DNA from: Candidatus Nanopelagicales bacterium
GTDB taxonomy: Bacteria; Actinomycetota; Actinomycetes; S36-B12; CAIYMF01
Assembly (NCBI GenBank): GCA_017882705.1
Contig: JADGOZ010000003.1
Location: 1 to 56,780, forward strand
Direction of reading: 5' to 3'
Length of the DNA: 56,780 nucleotides
The translations under genes were made by a program, and so were the position numbers. Of this stretch, positions 33,769 to 41,955 are shown in pieces. The notes beneath the pieces were generated by a model, which worked only from the letters and a program-made list of their open reading frames with translations, made no database searches and was not told the origin of the DNA. Within the stretch, counting starts at the first letter, position 1. Every line of letters starts with the position of its first letter.

Positions 33769-33812
33769 GGTCGGGGGTGAGCACCGGCACGTCGCACCCG
33801 CGCTCCCCGACC
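33769..33812. repeat. 8-bp inverted repeat in the copper operon leader region
   Basis: GGTCGGGG (33769-33776) and CCCCGACC (33805-33812), 28 nt apart, between the 194-residue membrane protein gene and copC. It could be an attenuating hairpin or an operator. Confidence 0.3.
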
Positions 33813-33826
33813 ACACCGGTCGAGGC

Positions 33827-34411
33827 TCAGCAGGGCGCGACGCGCGCCGGAGGACCGCGCCGGGGCGAGACGAGCAGGGCGCGCGTGCGCCGGACGGCCG
33901 TGCCGACCGGGACAGGCACGGCGACGATCGGCATCTCCAGGGTGACCGGCACCGGCTGGAGCCCGAGCACGGTGCGCCCGAGCTGGCAGAGGCGCAGCAC
34001 CACCTCGTCGACGCGGGCGAGCAGCACTGCGGCGACGAGGACCGCGAGACCGTGGGCGACGAGCATCGCGGGAGTGAGCCCGGCCGCCGCCGGGTGGCGG
34101 TGCGCGCCGGGCGCCGTGGCGAGCGGGGCGAGGCGGGGGTCGACGGTCCCGCTGCCCGAGACCACCCACGCGGTTCCGTGGACGACGAGCTGCACGGCGG
34201 CGAGCGCGGCGACGACCCGGCCCGGGGTCCAGGCGTGGCGCGACGCCACGACGCAGCCCGCGAGGACCGCGAGCGCGGGGAGCAGGGTCACGACCCCCGG
34301 CACAACGTCGCCGCCCGCCAGCGCGTGCGCCGCGAGCGCCAGCACGAGCCCGACCAGCGCGACGGCGCTGCCGCGGGCGGCTCGGAGCGGGGCGGGGGGC
34401 ACGGCGGTCAT
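33827..34411 (-). CDS. membrane protein of the copper operon, function unknown
   Basis: A 194-residue protein with four or five hydrophobic helices (about 14-34, 38-58, 65-85, 110-132), two loop histidines (APGAHRHPAAAG) and a basic C-terminal tail ending in Cys. It lies 79 bases upstream of copC in the same direction. Small membrane proteins with a loop His cluster frequently accompany copC-copD in actinobacteria; a role in copper traffic is inference. ATG 34411 has no strong ribosome site. Confidence 0.7.
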   Translation of the reverse strand: MTAVPPAPLRAARGSAVALVGLVLALAAHALAGGDVVPGVVTLLPALAVLAGCVVASRHAWTPGRVVAALAAVQLVVHGTAWVVSGSGTVDPRLAPLATAPGAHRHPAAAGLTPAMLVAHGLAVLVAAVLLARVDEVVLRLCQLGRTVLGLQPVPVTLEMPIVAVPVPVGTAVRRTRALLVSPRRGPPARVAPC

Positions 34412-34538
34412 CGTAGGCGGAGGCGCGTCGCACGGACCCGCGCGGCCCGCGCGAACCTCACGGGTTGCTCTCGCCGCTCGACGCGGGCGTCGCCAGGACG
34501 GACACTGAACGTGACCACCTGTGCGCGGAAGGAATCAG

Positions 34539-34910
34539 ATGACCGAGGACCTGACGGACGTGCTCGACACCACCCGTCTGGAGACGCTCGTCGAGGAGAT
34601 CGGTGACCGCGACCTCGTGCGTCAGGCGGTGCAGGCGTTCCTCGACGAGGTCCCGATGCGGCTGCACGCGATCCGCACCGCCGTCACCGCGCGCGACCAC
34701 GAGGAGGTCAGCTCCTCCGCGCACGCGCTCGGCTCCCCCGCCGCGATGCTCGGCGCTCTCGCCGTCCGCACCGAGACCAAGCGGCTGCAGGCAGCCGCGG
34801 GCGACCAGGCCAGCGAGGAGTACCCCGGCCTCGTCGAGGCGGTCGAGACCGCGACGGCCCGCACCGAGCAGGCCATGCGCGACTACCTGGGTTCGCCCGC
34901 CTCCGTCTGA
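34539..34910 (+). CDS. histidine phosphotransfer (HPt) protein
   Basis: A 123-residue all-helical HPt domain. The phospho-accepting His is H62 in SSSAHALGSPAAMLGA, the classic HxxxG context. ATG 34539 is chosen after GGAAGGAAT; the GTG at 34521 would add six residues. It is transcribed towards the sensor operon, and its last 28 bases overlap the 3' end of the GAF-HATPase-REC gene on the other strand. It likely relays phosphate between the REC domains of the hybrids and the response regulator. Confidence 0.9.
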   Translation: MTEDLTDVLDTTRLETLVEEIGDRDLVRQAVQAFLDEVPMRLHAIRTAVTARDHEEVSSSAHALGSPAAMLGALAVRTETKRLQAAAGDQASEEYPGLVEAVETATARTEQAMRDYLGSPASV

Positions 34911-36622
34911 TCCCGGTCGAGCCACTTGCGCGCCATCTGCGAGAGCTCCTCGATCCCGAACGGCTTGCTGAGGTAGTCGTCCATGCCGGCGTCCCGGCAC
35001 AGGTCGCGCTCGGCCTGCCCCACGTGGGCCGTCAGCGCCACGATGGGCACGTCAGCCGGCGTCGCTCCGTCGGTCGAGCGTCGCCAGCGGCGGGTCGCCT
35101 CGCGGCCGTCGATGTCGGGCATCTGGACATCCATGAAGACCACGCCGTACGACGTCGACTGCATCGACGCGAGCGCGGCAGCACCGCCGTCGACCACGTC
35201 GGTGGCCAACCCGATGCGGTCCAGCATGGCCGCGGCGAGCTTGCGGTTGATGGTGTTGTCGTCGACGAGCAGGACGCGCGTGCTGCGCGTGGTCCACGAC
35301 GCGGGACCGCCGGCACGCGCGGCGACGCGCAGCCTCGCCACCGTGCCGCCAGCGGCGGCGGCCGAGACCGTGAGCGCACCGCCGAGCGCGCCCGCGATGC
35401 GGGCCGCCTGCGCGAGCCCGGTGCCGCCCGCGGGCCGCTCACCGTTCTTGTCCCAGGTGTAGCCGACCCCCTGGTCGCGGACCTCGACCACCAGGACGTC
35501 CTCGCCCGGTGTCGCCGAGACCTCGACCGCGTCGGACCCGGAGTGCAGCACGGCGTTGTCGACCAGCGCGTCGACGGCCCGCTCGAGCAGGCCGACCTGG
35601 AGCATCGCGGCGTAGCCCTCCGGACCCGTGGTGGGCTGGACGGCGAGCACCGGGACCGGGCTGCCCGCGTGCCGGGCGACCGTCCCCTGCACGATCTGGT
35701 CGGGCGAGATCAGCGTCCGCTCGCCGATCGTCCGGCGACCCGCGCCGTCGGCGACCGACACGAGCCTGGTGACGATGTCCTCGAGCGAGCCGACCGCCTC
35801 GGCGTCGGCCTCGACCTGCGCACGTCCTTCGCGCAGGTGGTGCAGCGCCGACTCGGCCTCGTGCACGAGATACCCGAGGTAGGACGCGCGCGCGTCGTCG
35901 GCGGACCGCGACGAGCGTTTGAGCGCCTGGGTCTCCTCCGTGCGCTGGGCGAGCAGGTCCTCGAGGCGACGTCGCTCCGCCTCCTGGTGCTCACGCATCC
36001 GCTCCCACTCGAAGGCACGGCCGAGCTGGCTGCCGATCGACGGGGCGAGCTGGAGCAGGCGCTCGTCCGCGCCGCGGGTGTGCGGGTGGACGAACTCGAT
36101 GACGGCGGCCACCTCGACCCCGGTCACCACGGGGAAGGCCCAGGATGCACCCTGCGGGATCATCGCCTGGCGCGGATAGTTCGCGGCCATCGTGAGGTCG
36201 GGCAGCCAGAGCGCGAGGTGCGACGCCGCCACCTCGCCGGGCAGCCCGCGCGGCGGCACGAACCGCTCCTCCACGGTCGCCGACATCACCAGGTCGAGGA
36301 AGTCGAGCTGAGCGGGGTCGGCGTCCCAGATGTCGGAGGTGACGAACGCACCGTCCTCGTCGGGCACGAGGACGTGCGACACCGCGAAGTCGCAGTGCCG
36401 ACGCAGCGCCTTCGCCGCAGCGCCCAGCGCCGAGAGCGCGTCGTCGGCGTCGTTGACGATGACGGCGATCGCCGCGAACAGCTCGACCTCGCGGGAGCGC
36501 CCGTAGGACCGGCGCAGCTGCTTCTCGGCGATGAGCTCCGCCTCGAGACGGGCGCTGCGCTCGCGGGCCGCACGACGCTCGAGGCGCGCGATGACGTCGC
36601 GCTCCGACGGGGGCACGGTCAT
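34883..36622 (-). CDS. GAF-HATPase-REC hybrid sensor protein
   Basis: A 579-residue cytoplasmic protein: N-terminal coiled coil (8-45), GAF domain (about 46-205), coiled coil (205-245), a degenerate dimerisation helix with H254 (YLVHEAESALHH), HATPase (N-box DALVDNAVLH at 351-360, G1 RDQGVGY 382-388, G2 GGTGLAQAARIAG 399-411) and a C-terminal REC domain with D454, D455, D498, T531 and K553, all intact. The H-box lacks the usual SHExRTP, so autokinase activity is uncertain. ATG 36622 overlaps the H-NOX stop by four bases, so translation is coupled to the haem sensor. Confidence 0.87.
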   Translation of the reverse strand: MTVPPSERDVIARLERRAARERSARLEAELIAEKQLRRSYGRSREVELFAAIAVIVNDADDALSALGAAAKALRRHCDFAVSHVLVPDEDGAFVTSDIWDADPAQLDFLDLVMSATVEERFVPPRGLPGEVAASHLALWLPDLTMAANYPRQAMIPQGASWAFPVVTGVEVAAVIEFVHPHTRGADERLLQLAPSIGSQLGRAFEWERMREHQEAERRRLEDLLAQRTEETQALKRSSRSADDARASYLGYLVHEAESALHHLREGRAQVEADAEAVGSLEDIVTRLVSVADGAGRRTIGERTLISPDQIVQGTVARHAGSPVPVLAVQPTTGPEGYAAMLQVGLLERAVDALVDNAVLHSGSDAVEVSATPGEDVLVVEVRDQGVGYTWDKNGERPAGGTGLAQAARIAGALGGALTVSAAAAGGTVARLRVAARAGGPASWTTRSTRVLLVDDNTINRKLAAAMLDRIGLATDVVDGGAAALASMQSTSYGVVFMDVQMPDIDGREATRRWRRSTDGATPADVPIVALTAHVGQAERDLCRDAGMDDYLSKPFGIEELSQMARKWLDRDQTEAGEPR

Positions 36623-37155
36623 GAGACCACCACCCGCAGGACGCAGTGGTCGTCGCCGCGGTGCAGGCACAGCGGCTGGCTGACGTCGACGCGCTGGCCG
36701 TAGTGCCGCCCGACGCCGAGGACGAGTCCCTCGGCGAGGTCGCAGCGACCGCGCTCGGAGCGGTAGGTCATCTCGAGCACGTCCGGCTCCGGTGTGGCGA
36801 AGTCGAACTCCGGGACGAGGGCGCCCGGATAGAGCCGGCGCACCTCCGGATGGATGATGTCGTTGAGGGTCAGCAGGAACGAGCGCACGTCGTTGTGCGG
36901 GGTGAAGAACTCCGGGTAGCGCTCGGCGAGGATCGCGAGCCCCTCGTGCCCGACGTGCCGCACGACCGACGACGGGTCGGTGCCCACCTGACGGGCGACG
37001 GTCGTCGCGATGTCGACGAGGTCCGAGTCCGGGTAGCTGCCGAGCGAGGTGTAGGCCCCCGAGACACCCGCCTCGTCGATGACGTCGTCCCAGGCGTCGT
37101 CGCCGCGCTCGGCGCGCACGACGCTCTCGACCAGGTTGTAGATGACGCCCTTCAC
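36619..37155 (-). CDS. H-NOX haem nitric oxide/oxygen-binding sensor
   Basis: A 178-residue stand-alone H-NOX (HNOB) protein, which holds haem b and senses NO or O2. Canonical residues fall at canonical positions: proximal haem ligand H102 (NDIIHPEV), P115, and the propionate-binding Y131-S133-R135 motif (YRSER). Residue 140, the distal Tyr of O2-binding members, is Leu, which points to an NO-selective sensor. It sits between a kinase with the HNOBA partner domain and a second hybrid. In other bacteria H-NOX controls adjacent histidine kinases or cyclic-di-GMP enzymes. Confidence 0.93.
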   Translation of the reverse strand: MKGVIYNLVESVVRAERGDDAWDDVIDEAGVSGAYTSLGSYPDSDLVDIATTVARQVGTDPSSVVRHVGHEGLAILAERYPEFFTPHNDVRSFLLTLNDIIHPEVRRLYPGALVPEFDFATPEPDVLEMTYRSERGRCDLAEGLVLGVGRHYGQRVDVSQPLCLHRGDDHCVLRVVVS

Positions 37156-37189
37156 CGGCTCACGCGCCTCATCCGTGCAGCCTCCGCCG

Positions 37190-39610
37190 TCATCGCGGGG
37201 CCCGGTCCAGCATCTCGTCCACCACGCGACGCAGGTCCGCGAGGTCGACCGGCTTGCTCAGGTGCCCGTCCATGCCGCTGGCGCGGCAGCGCTCGAGCAC
37301 GTCGTCGTCGTCGCCCACGACCAGGCCGATCACCGGTACGCCGGAGATCCGGGGGTCGTCGGAGGAGCGGAGGCGGATGCAGGTGTCGGGTCCGTCGAGG
37401 TCCGGCATGTCCACGTCGAGCAGCAGGAGCCCGATCGACCGACGCTGCTCGAGCACGGCGAGGGCCTCCTCCCCCGACTCCACGGCCACGGCCGCGACGC
37501 CGAACCGGGTGAGCTGGCGCACCACGAGGTTGCGGCTGGCCTCGCTGTCGTCGACGACCATGACGGTGGCGATGTCGACCGTGGGCTCGTCGTCGACGTC
37601 GTCCGCCGCGAGCGACGCCGACTCCGAGATCTCGGGAAGGCGCAGCTGGAACCGGAAGGTCGAGCCCTCGCCGACGGTGCTCGACACGTGGATGTGGCCG
37701 CCCATGAGCGACACCAGGCGGTCGGAGATCGCGAGCCCGAGGCCGGTGCCCTCGTTGCCGGTCCGCGCCTGGACGAACGGGTCGAAGATGGCCGAGAGCC
37801 GGTCGGCGGGGATGCCCTGGCCGGTGTCGCGCACCTCGAAGTCGACGACGGCCGCGCCGCCGCGGTGCTCGGCGACCGACGCCAGCAGCGTCACCGATCC
37901 CGACGCCGTGAACTTCACGGCGTTGCCGGCGAGGTTGACGAGCACCTGGCGCAGCCGGGCGGGGTCGCCGGTGACGAGCGCGGGCATCGCGGGGTCGACG
38001 ACGAGCCGCAGCTCGAGGCCCTTCGCCCTCGCCTGGCTGACCAGCAGGTCCACGACCCCCTGCAGCACGTCCGACGGCGAGTAGGGCTCCACGCTGAGGT
38101 CGATGCGTCCGGACTCGACGCGCTGCAGGTCGAGGATGTCGTTGATGATCGAGACGAGCTGGGTCGCCGAGGAGTTGACCACGTGGACCAGCTCGCGCTG
38201 CTCGGCGTCGAGCCCGGTCGTGCGCAGCAGGTCGAGCGTGGCGAGGACGCCGTGCATCGGCGTACGGATCTCGTGGCTCATCGAGGCGAGGAACTGCGTC
38301 TTGGCGTCGGACGCCGCGATCGCCTCGTCGCGGGCGCGGGCGAGCGCGTCCTGGTACTGCACGCGGTCGGTCGCGTCGCGGAACATCCAGAGCGCACCGA
38401 GGTCCTGTCCCGCTGCGACGATGGGCTGGAAGTCGAACTCGAGCACGCGACCGTCGGACAGCGTCAGCGACTGGTTCACCGCGGGCCAGCGACGGTGCAG
38501 CAGGTCCTCGGTGCGTCGGAGGAACGCCACCGGGTCGTCGGTGTGCGAGACCAGCTGCGACACCGCCGCGGTGGCGGGGAGCCCGACGAGGTCCTTCGGT
38601 TGCGCGGCCGAGCGGAAGAGGCCGAAGAGGTAGTCGTTGGCCATGACGATGTGCCGCTGCGCGTCCTCGACGAGCACGCCGGACTGCATGTGAGCGAGGA
38701 GCGTGGTCAGACGCGACATGGTGTCGTGGAGGTCGAGCTCGGCCTCCTTCGCGGTCGTGGTGTCGAGCATGAAGCCGACCCGGCGGGCCGTGCCCTCCTC
38801 CTCGTCCTTCACCACGCTGTCGACGGCACGCACCCAGAAGACGCGACCGTCGGCGGCGAGGACCCGGAACTCCTCGTCGAACGACGAGACGTCGCGCTCC
38901 GCGTGCAGGTGCGCGGACCAGACGCGGTCGCGGTCGTCGGGGTGCACGACGGTGTCGAAGAAGAAGCCCGGCTCGTCCATCCAGCGCTGCACGGGGAAGC
39001 CCAGCCAGGGCTCGACGCGCGGCGAGATGAAGTCGGCGACCGGCATCGACCCGAGGTTGTCGATGTACATCACGAGCGGCTGGAGCTCGACCAGGCTGCG
39101 GTACTGCGCCTCGGCGCGGGTGAGCATGCGGTTCGTCCAGCGCAGCTCGCTCGCGGAGCGCTGCAGCTCGGAGTTGAGGGTCCGCAGGTCCTCGAGGCTG
39201 CGCTCCTGGCCGCGGCGCAGCAGCAGGAGGTCCGGGGTCTGGTCGATCGGCGAGAAGTCCGCGGCGGACAGCCCGAGCCGGTCGAGCTCCTCGGACGAGG
39301 CGACGACCGGCGTGCCGACGAGCATCACGCCGGACGGCTCCGAGACGTCGACGACCTGGAACCGCACGCGCGGACCGGCCGGAGCCAGCTTCAGCAGGAG
39401 CATCGAGTCGCGGTGCCGTCGTACCGACTCGATGGTGGCGAGCCCGGTGGGCCGGACGACCTCGAAGACGTCGAGGAGCGGGCGGCCGGTGAAGTCCTCG
39501 CACAGGCGGCGCCAGGACGGCCCGGTGCGCGTGACGACGAGCGACTCGTCGCACAGCACCCCGAAGGGTGCCACGCGGTCGAGGTCGTCGTCCTCGATCC
39601 GGACACCCAT
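37190..39610 (-). CDS. HNOBA-PAS-PAS hybrid histidine kinase
   Basis: An 806-residue cytoplasmic hybrid kinase. Order: HNOBA domain (about 12-135; PFGVLCDESL, FQVVDVSEPSGVMLVGTPVVASSEELDRLGLSAADF), short coiled coil (136-170), two PAS domains (about 170-290 and 300-420), HisKA with H446 (SMSHEIRTP), HATPase (N-box NLAGNAVKFT 559-568; DTGQGI 595-600; GTGLGLAISD) and REC with D687-D688, D732 and K786. The REC lacks the conserved Ser/Thr (IGLVVG at 761-766). HNOBA is the domain that joins H-NOX to the cyclase in soluble guanylate cyclase. No membrane segments. Gap to the H-NOX gene is 34 nt. Confidence 0.92.
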   Translation of the reverse strand: MGVRIEDDDLDRVAPFGVLCDESLVVTRTGPSWRRLCEDFTGRPLLDVFEVVRPTGLATIESVRRHRDSMLLLKLAPAGPRVRFQVVDVSEPSGVMLVGTPVVASSEELDRLGLSAADFSPIDQTPDLLLLRRGQERSLEDLRTLNSELQRSASELRWTNRMLTRAEAQYRSLVELQPLVMYIDNLGSMPVADFISPRVEPWLGFPVQRWMDEPGFFFDTVVHPDDRDRVWSAHLHAERDVSSFDEEFRVLAADGRVFWVRAVDSVVKDEEEGTARRVGFMLDTTTAKEAELDLHDTMSRLTTLLAHMQSGVLVEDAQRHIVMANDYLFGLFRSAAQPKDLVGLPATAAVSQLVSHTDDPVAFLRRTEDLLHRRWPAVNQSLTLSDGRVLEFDFQPIVAAGQDLGALWMFRDATDRVQYQDALARARDEAIAASDAKTQFLASMSHEIRTPMHGVLATLDLLRTTGLDAEQRELVHVVNSSATQLVSIINDILDLQRVESGRIDLSVEPYSPSDVLQGVVDLLVSQARAKGLELRLVVDPAMPALVTGDPARLRQVLVNLAGNAVKFTASGSVTLLASVAEHRGGAAVVDFEVRDTGQGIPADRLSAIFDPFVQARTGNEGTGLGLAISDRLVSLMGGHIHVSSTVGEGSTFRFQLRLPEISESASLAADDVDDEPTVDIATVMVVDDSEASRNLVVRQLTRFGVAAVAVESGEEALAVLEQRRSIGLLLLDVDMPDLDGPDTCIRLRSSDDPRISGVPVIGLVVGDDDDVLERCRASGMDGHLSKPVDLADLRRVVDEMLDRAPR

Positions 39611-39636
39611 GGCGTCGCTCGTGACTCCTCTGCGGA

Positions 39637-40317
39637 TCAGGCCGGCTCGAAGCGGTAGCCGACACCCCGCAGCGTACGGATGTGACGCGGCTGCGACGCG
39701 GACTCGCCGAGCTTCTTGCGCAGCTTGCCCATGTGGACCTCGATGACGTGGTCGTCACCGAACCACTCGCCCCACACCTGCACGAGCAGCTGCTCGCGGG
39801 TGAAGGTACGCCGAGGGCTGCCGGACAGCAGGTCGAGGATGTCGAACTCGATCTTGGTGAGCTCGACGTTCTCGCCGTCGACCTTCACCTCGCGGGCCAC
39901 CGGGTCGACGATCAGGCGGCCGAAGTCACGCGACTCCTGCTGCGACCCGACACGCGGACGGCGGCGCATGGCGCGCACGCGCGCCGCGAGCTCGCGCGGC
40001 GAGAACGGCTTGGTGACGTAGTCGTCGGCACCCACGGTGAGCCCGACGATCTTGTCGACCTCGTCGTCGCGGGCGGTGACCATCACGACGTAGGCGTCGC
40101 TGAAGCCGCGCAGGTCGCGGCACACCTCGACGCCGTCGCGGTCGGGCAGGGACAGGTCGAGGATGACCAGCTCCGGCTTGTTGGCGCGGGCCCATTCCAG
40201 GCCCTGGGTGCCCCGAGGGGTCGCCACGACGGAGTAGCCCTCCTTCTCGAGCAGACCGCGCACGAGGAGGGTGATCTCCGGGGAGTCCTCGATGACGAGA
40301 GCCTGTGCTCGCTCCAT
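39637..40317 (-). CDS. OmpR/PhoB-family response regulator
   Basis: A 226-residue regulator: receiver domain with E10-D11, phospho-acceptor D54 (VILDLSLPD), T81 and K103, then a winged-helix DNA-binding domain (about 130-226; LTKIEFDILDLL, VWGEWFGDDHVIEVHMGKLRKKL, IRTLRGVGYRFE). I prefer ATG 40317, giving a normal distance to the acidic pocket; ATG 40332 and GTG 40323 are alternatives. It is the first gene of the minus-strand sensor operon, 26 nt before the HNOBA kinase, and is the probable output of the relay. Confidence 0.92.
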   Translation of the reverse strand: MERAQALVIEDSPEITLLVRGLLEKEGYSVVATPRGTQGLEWARANKPELVILDLSLPDRDGVEVCRDLRGFSDAYVVMVTARDDEVDKIVGLTVGADDYVTKPFSPRELAARVRAMRRRPRVGSQQESRDFGRLIVDPVAREVKVDGENVELTKIEFDILDLLSGSPRRTFTREQLLVQVWGEWFGDDHVIEVHMGKLRKKLGESASQPRHIRTLRGVGYRFEPA

Positions 40318-40653
40318 GGCCACGGTGGACATCCTTTCCAGACCGATTGGGGTAGTTCTTCCCTCACTCACTGTGACATCCCATCGGCGCGGATGCTGAG
40401 CAGGCTTGAGGATTTCCTGAGCAGAGTCGCCGAGGCGATGTTCCGTCGGGTCCGAGGACACCAGCCGAGACTCTCGGGAGCCTCTCCCCGGACTCCACGC
40501 TCGAGCCCGATCTTCTCCGGCGCATCAGCGGCTCGTCACCCCTGTCGTCCGGAAGATCACACGGCCGGACCCGCCGGTCGCGCCGCGCCGCGCCGTCCGG
40601 GTCGGTAGCGTCGAGCCCTGTCAGCTCCGGTACGACGTCAGGACGCGAGGCCC
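40318..40653. other. intergenic region between divergent response-regulator and CoA-transferase genes
   Basis: About 336 bases with no convincing gene; in-frame extension of the response regulator to 40461 is possible but shows no family similarity. It holds GGGTAG-TT-CTTCCC at 40350-40363 in front of the regulator, an inverted pair CCGGAC (40565-40570)/GTCCGG (40595-40600), and TAGCGT (40606-40611) as a likely -10 box for the CoA-transferase gene with a leader of about 36 nt. Confidence 0.6.
40350..40363. promoter_or_regulatory. imperfect palindrome upstream of the H-NOX/response-regulator operon
   Basis: GGGTAG-TT-CTTCCC has 6-bp half-sites with one mismatch and lies 18-33 bases before the possible starts of the regulator gene. 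It is a candidate operator, possibly for the regulator itself. Confidence 0.3.
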
Positions 40654-41880
40654 ATGCGCACGATCACGCTCGAGGAGCTCTCCGGCGTCCTCGCCCCGCT
40701 GCCCGAGAACCCGCGCGTCGTGGTCAGCGGCAACTTCGCGACCCCGGACGCCACGCTCGCGGCGCTCGACGCCGCGCTGGCGACGTACCGCCTGCACGCG
40801 CTCAACGCCCAGCCCGGGCTCCCCGACCGCGAGGGCGTGACCCTCGAGACCGCGTTCGTCGGCCCGGGCATGCGCAAGAGCCCCCGGCTGGTCTACATCC
40901 CCTCCCGGCTCTCGCTCGTGCCGCGGCTGTTCTCCACGACCTGCCCGCCGGACGTCGTCGTCGTGCACACGTCACCGCCGTCGGACGGGAAGGTGTCGCT
41001 CGGCATCGAGATCAACATCCTCCCGGCAGCGATCGAGGCCGTCCGTGTGCGCGGTGGCATCGTCGTGGCCCAGGTCAACCGGCACATGCCCTACACGTTC
41101 GGCGACGCCGAGATCGATGTCGACCTGATCGACTACGCGATCGAGGTCGACGCGGAGCTGCCGTCGCCGGGGACCCTGGAGATCGACGACGTCAGCGCCG
41201 CGATCGGCGACCGGGTCGCGACCCGCGTGGCCGACGGATCGACGATGCAGCTCGGCATCGGTGCGGTCCCGGACGCGGTCCTGTCCGGCCTGACGCGGCG
41301 CCGCGGGCTGCGCGTGTGGTCGGAGATGTTCAGCGACGGCGTCCTGGCGCTGGACCGTGCCGGCGCGCTCGACCCCGAGGCCGCCCTGACCTCGTCCTTC
41401 CTGTTCGGGTCGCCCGAGCTCTACGCCTGGGTGGACCGCAACCCGCGCGTGGCCATGCTGCGCACGGAGACGACGAACGAGCCGTCCCTCATCGCCCGGC
41501 AGCCCCTGATGACCTCGGTGAACACAGCCCTGCAGGTCGACCTCTACGCCCAGGCGAACGCCTCGCGGGTGAAGGGCCAGATCTACTCCGGGTTCGGCGG
41601 TCAGACCGACTTCATCGTCGGCGCCCTGCACTCCCAGGGCGGACAGGCGATCCTCGCGCTGCGGTCGTGGCACCCTCGGGCGAACGTCTCCACGGTCGTC
41701 CCCCTCATCGAGGAGCCGGTCACGTCGTTCCAGGCCTCGGCGATCGTCACCGAGAACGGCCAGGCGTGGATCTGGGGCTACGACCAGATGTCGCAGGCGC
41801 GCCACCTCATCCGCGACGCGGCGCACCCCGACGTCCGCGAGGAGCTGTGGGAAGAGGCGCGCGCCCTCAAGCTCGCCTGA
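40654..41880 (+). CDS. acetyl-CoA hydrolase/CoA-transferase family protein (Cat1-like)
   Basis: A 408-residue family-I CoA-transferase of the Cat1/4-hydroxybutyrate CoA-transferase type, which moves CoA between carboxylic acids. Visible: the N-terminal half with PPSDGKVSLGIEINIL and VNRHMPYTFGDAEI, the linker STMQLGIGAVPDAVLSGL, the active-site region RVWSEMFSDGVL, and SGFGGQTDFIVGALHSQGGQAILALRS, which is highly typical of the C-terminal domain. ATG 40654 has AGGACGCGAGG upstream. The physiological acid is not evident from the neighbours. Confidence 0.88.
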   Translation: MRTITLEELSGVLAPLPENPRVVVSGNFATPDATLAALDAALATYRLHALNAQPGLPDREGVTLETAFVGPGMRKSPRLVYIPSRLSLVPRLFSTTCPPDVVVVHTSPPSDGKVSLGIEINILPAAIEAVRVRGGIVVAQVNRHMPYTFGDAEIDVDLIDYAIEVDAELPSPGTLEIDDVSAAIGDRVATRVADGSTMQLGIGAVPDAVLSGLTRRRGLRVWSEMFSDGVLALDRAGALDPEAALTSSFLFGSPELYAWVDRNPRVAMLRTETTNEPSLIARQPLMTSVNTALQVDLYAQANASRVKGQIYSGFGGQTDFIVGALHSQGGQAILALRSWHPRANVSTVVPLIEEPVTSFQASAIVTENGQAWIWGYDQMSQARHLIRDAAHPDVREELWEEARALKLA

Positions 41881-41939
41881 CCGTCCGAGCGATGTGTCGC
41901 GGCATCGGAGCACCGCGGCGTGAGCACGTCGCCCGGTGC

Positions 41940-41955
41940 CAGACTCACCCGCATG
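41940..41955 (+). promoter_or_regulatory. weak -10 box before the ABM gene (possibly leaderless)
   Basis: CAGACT at 41940-41945, seven bases, then ATG at 41953. Confidence 0.3.
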
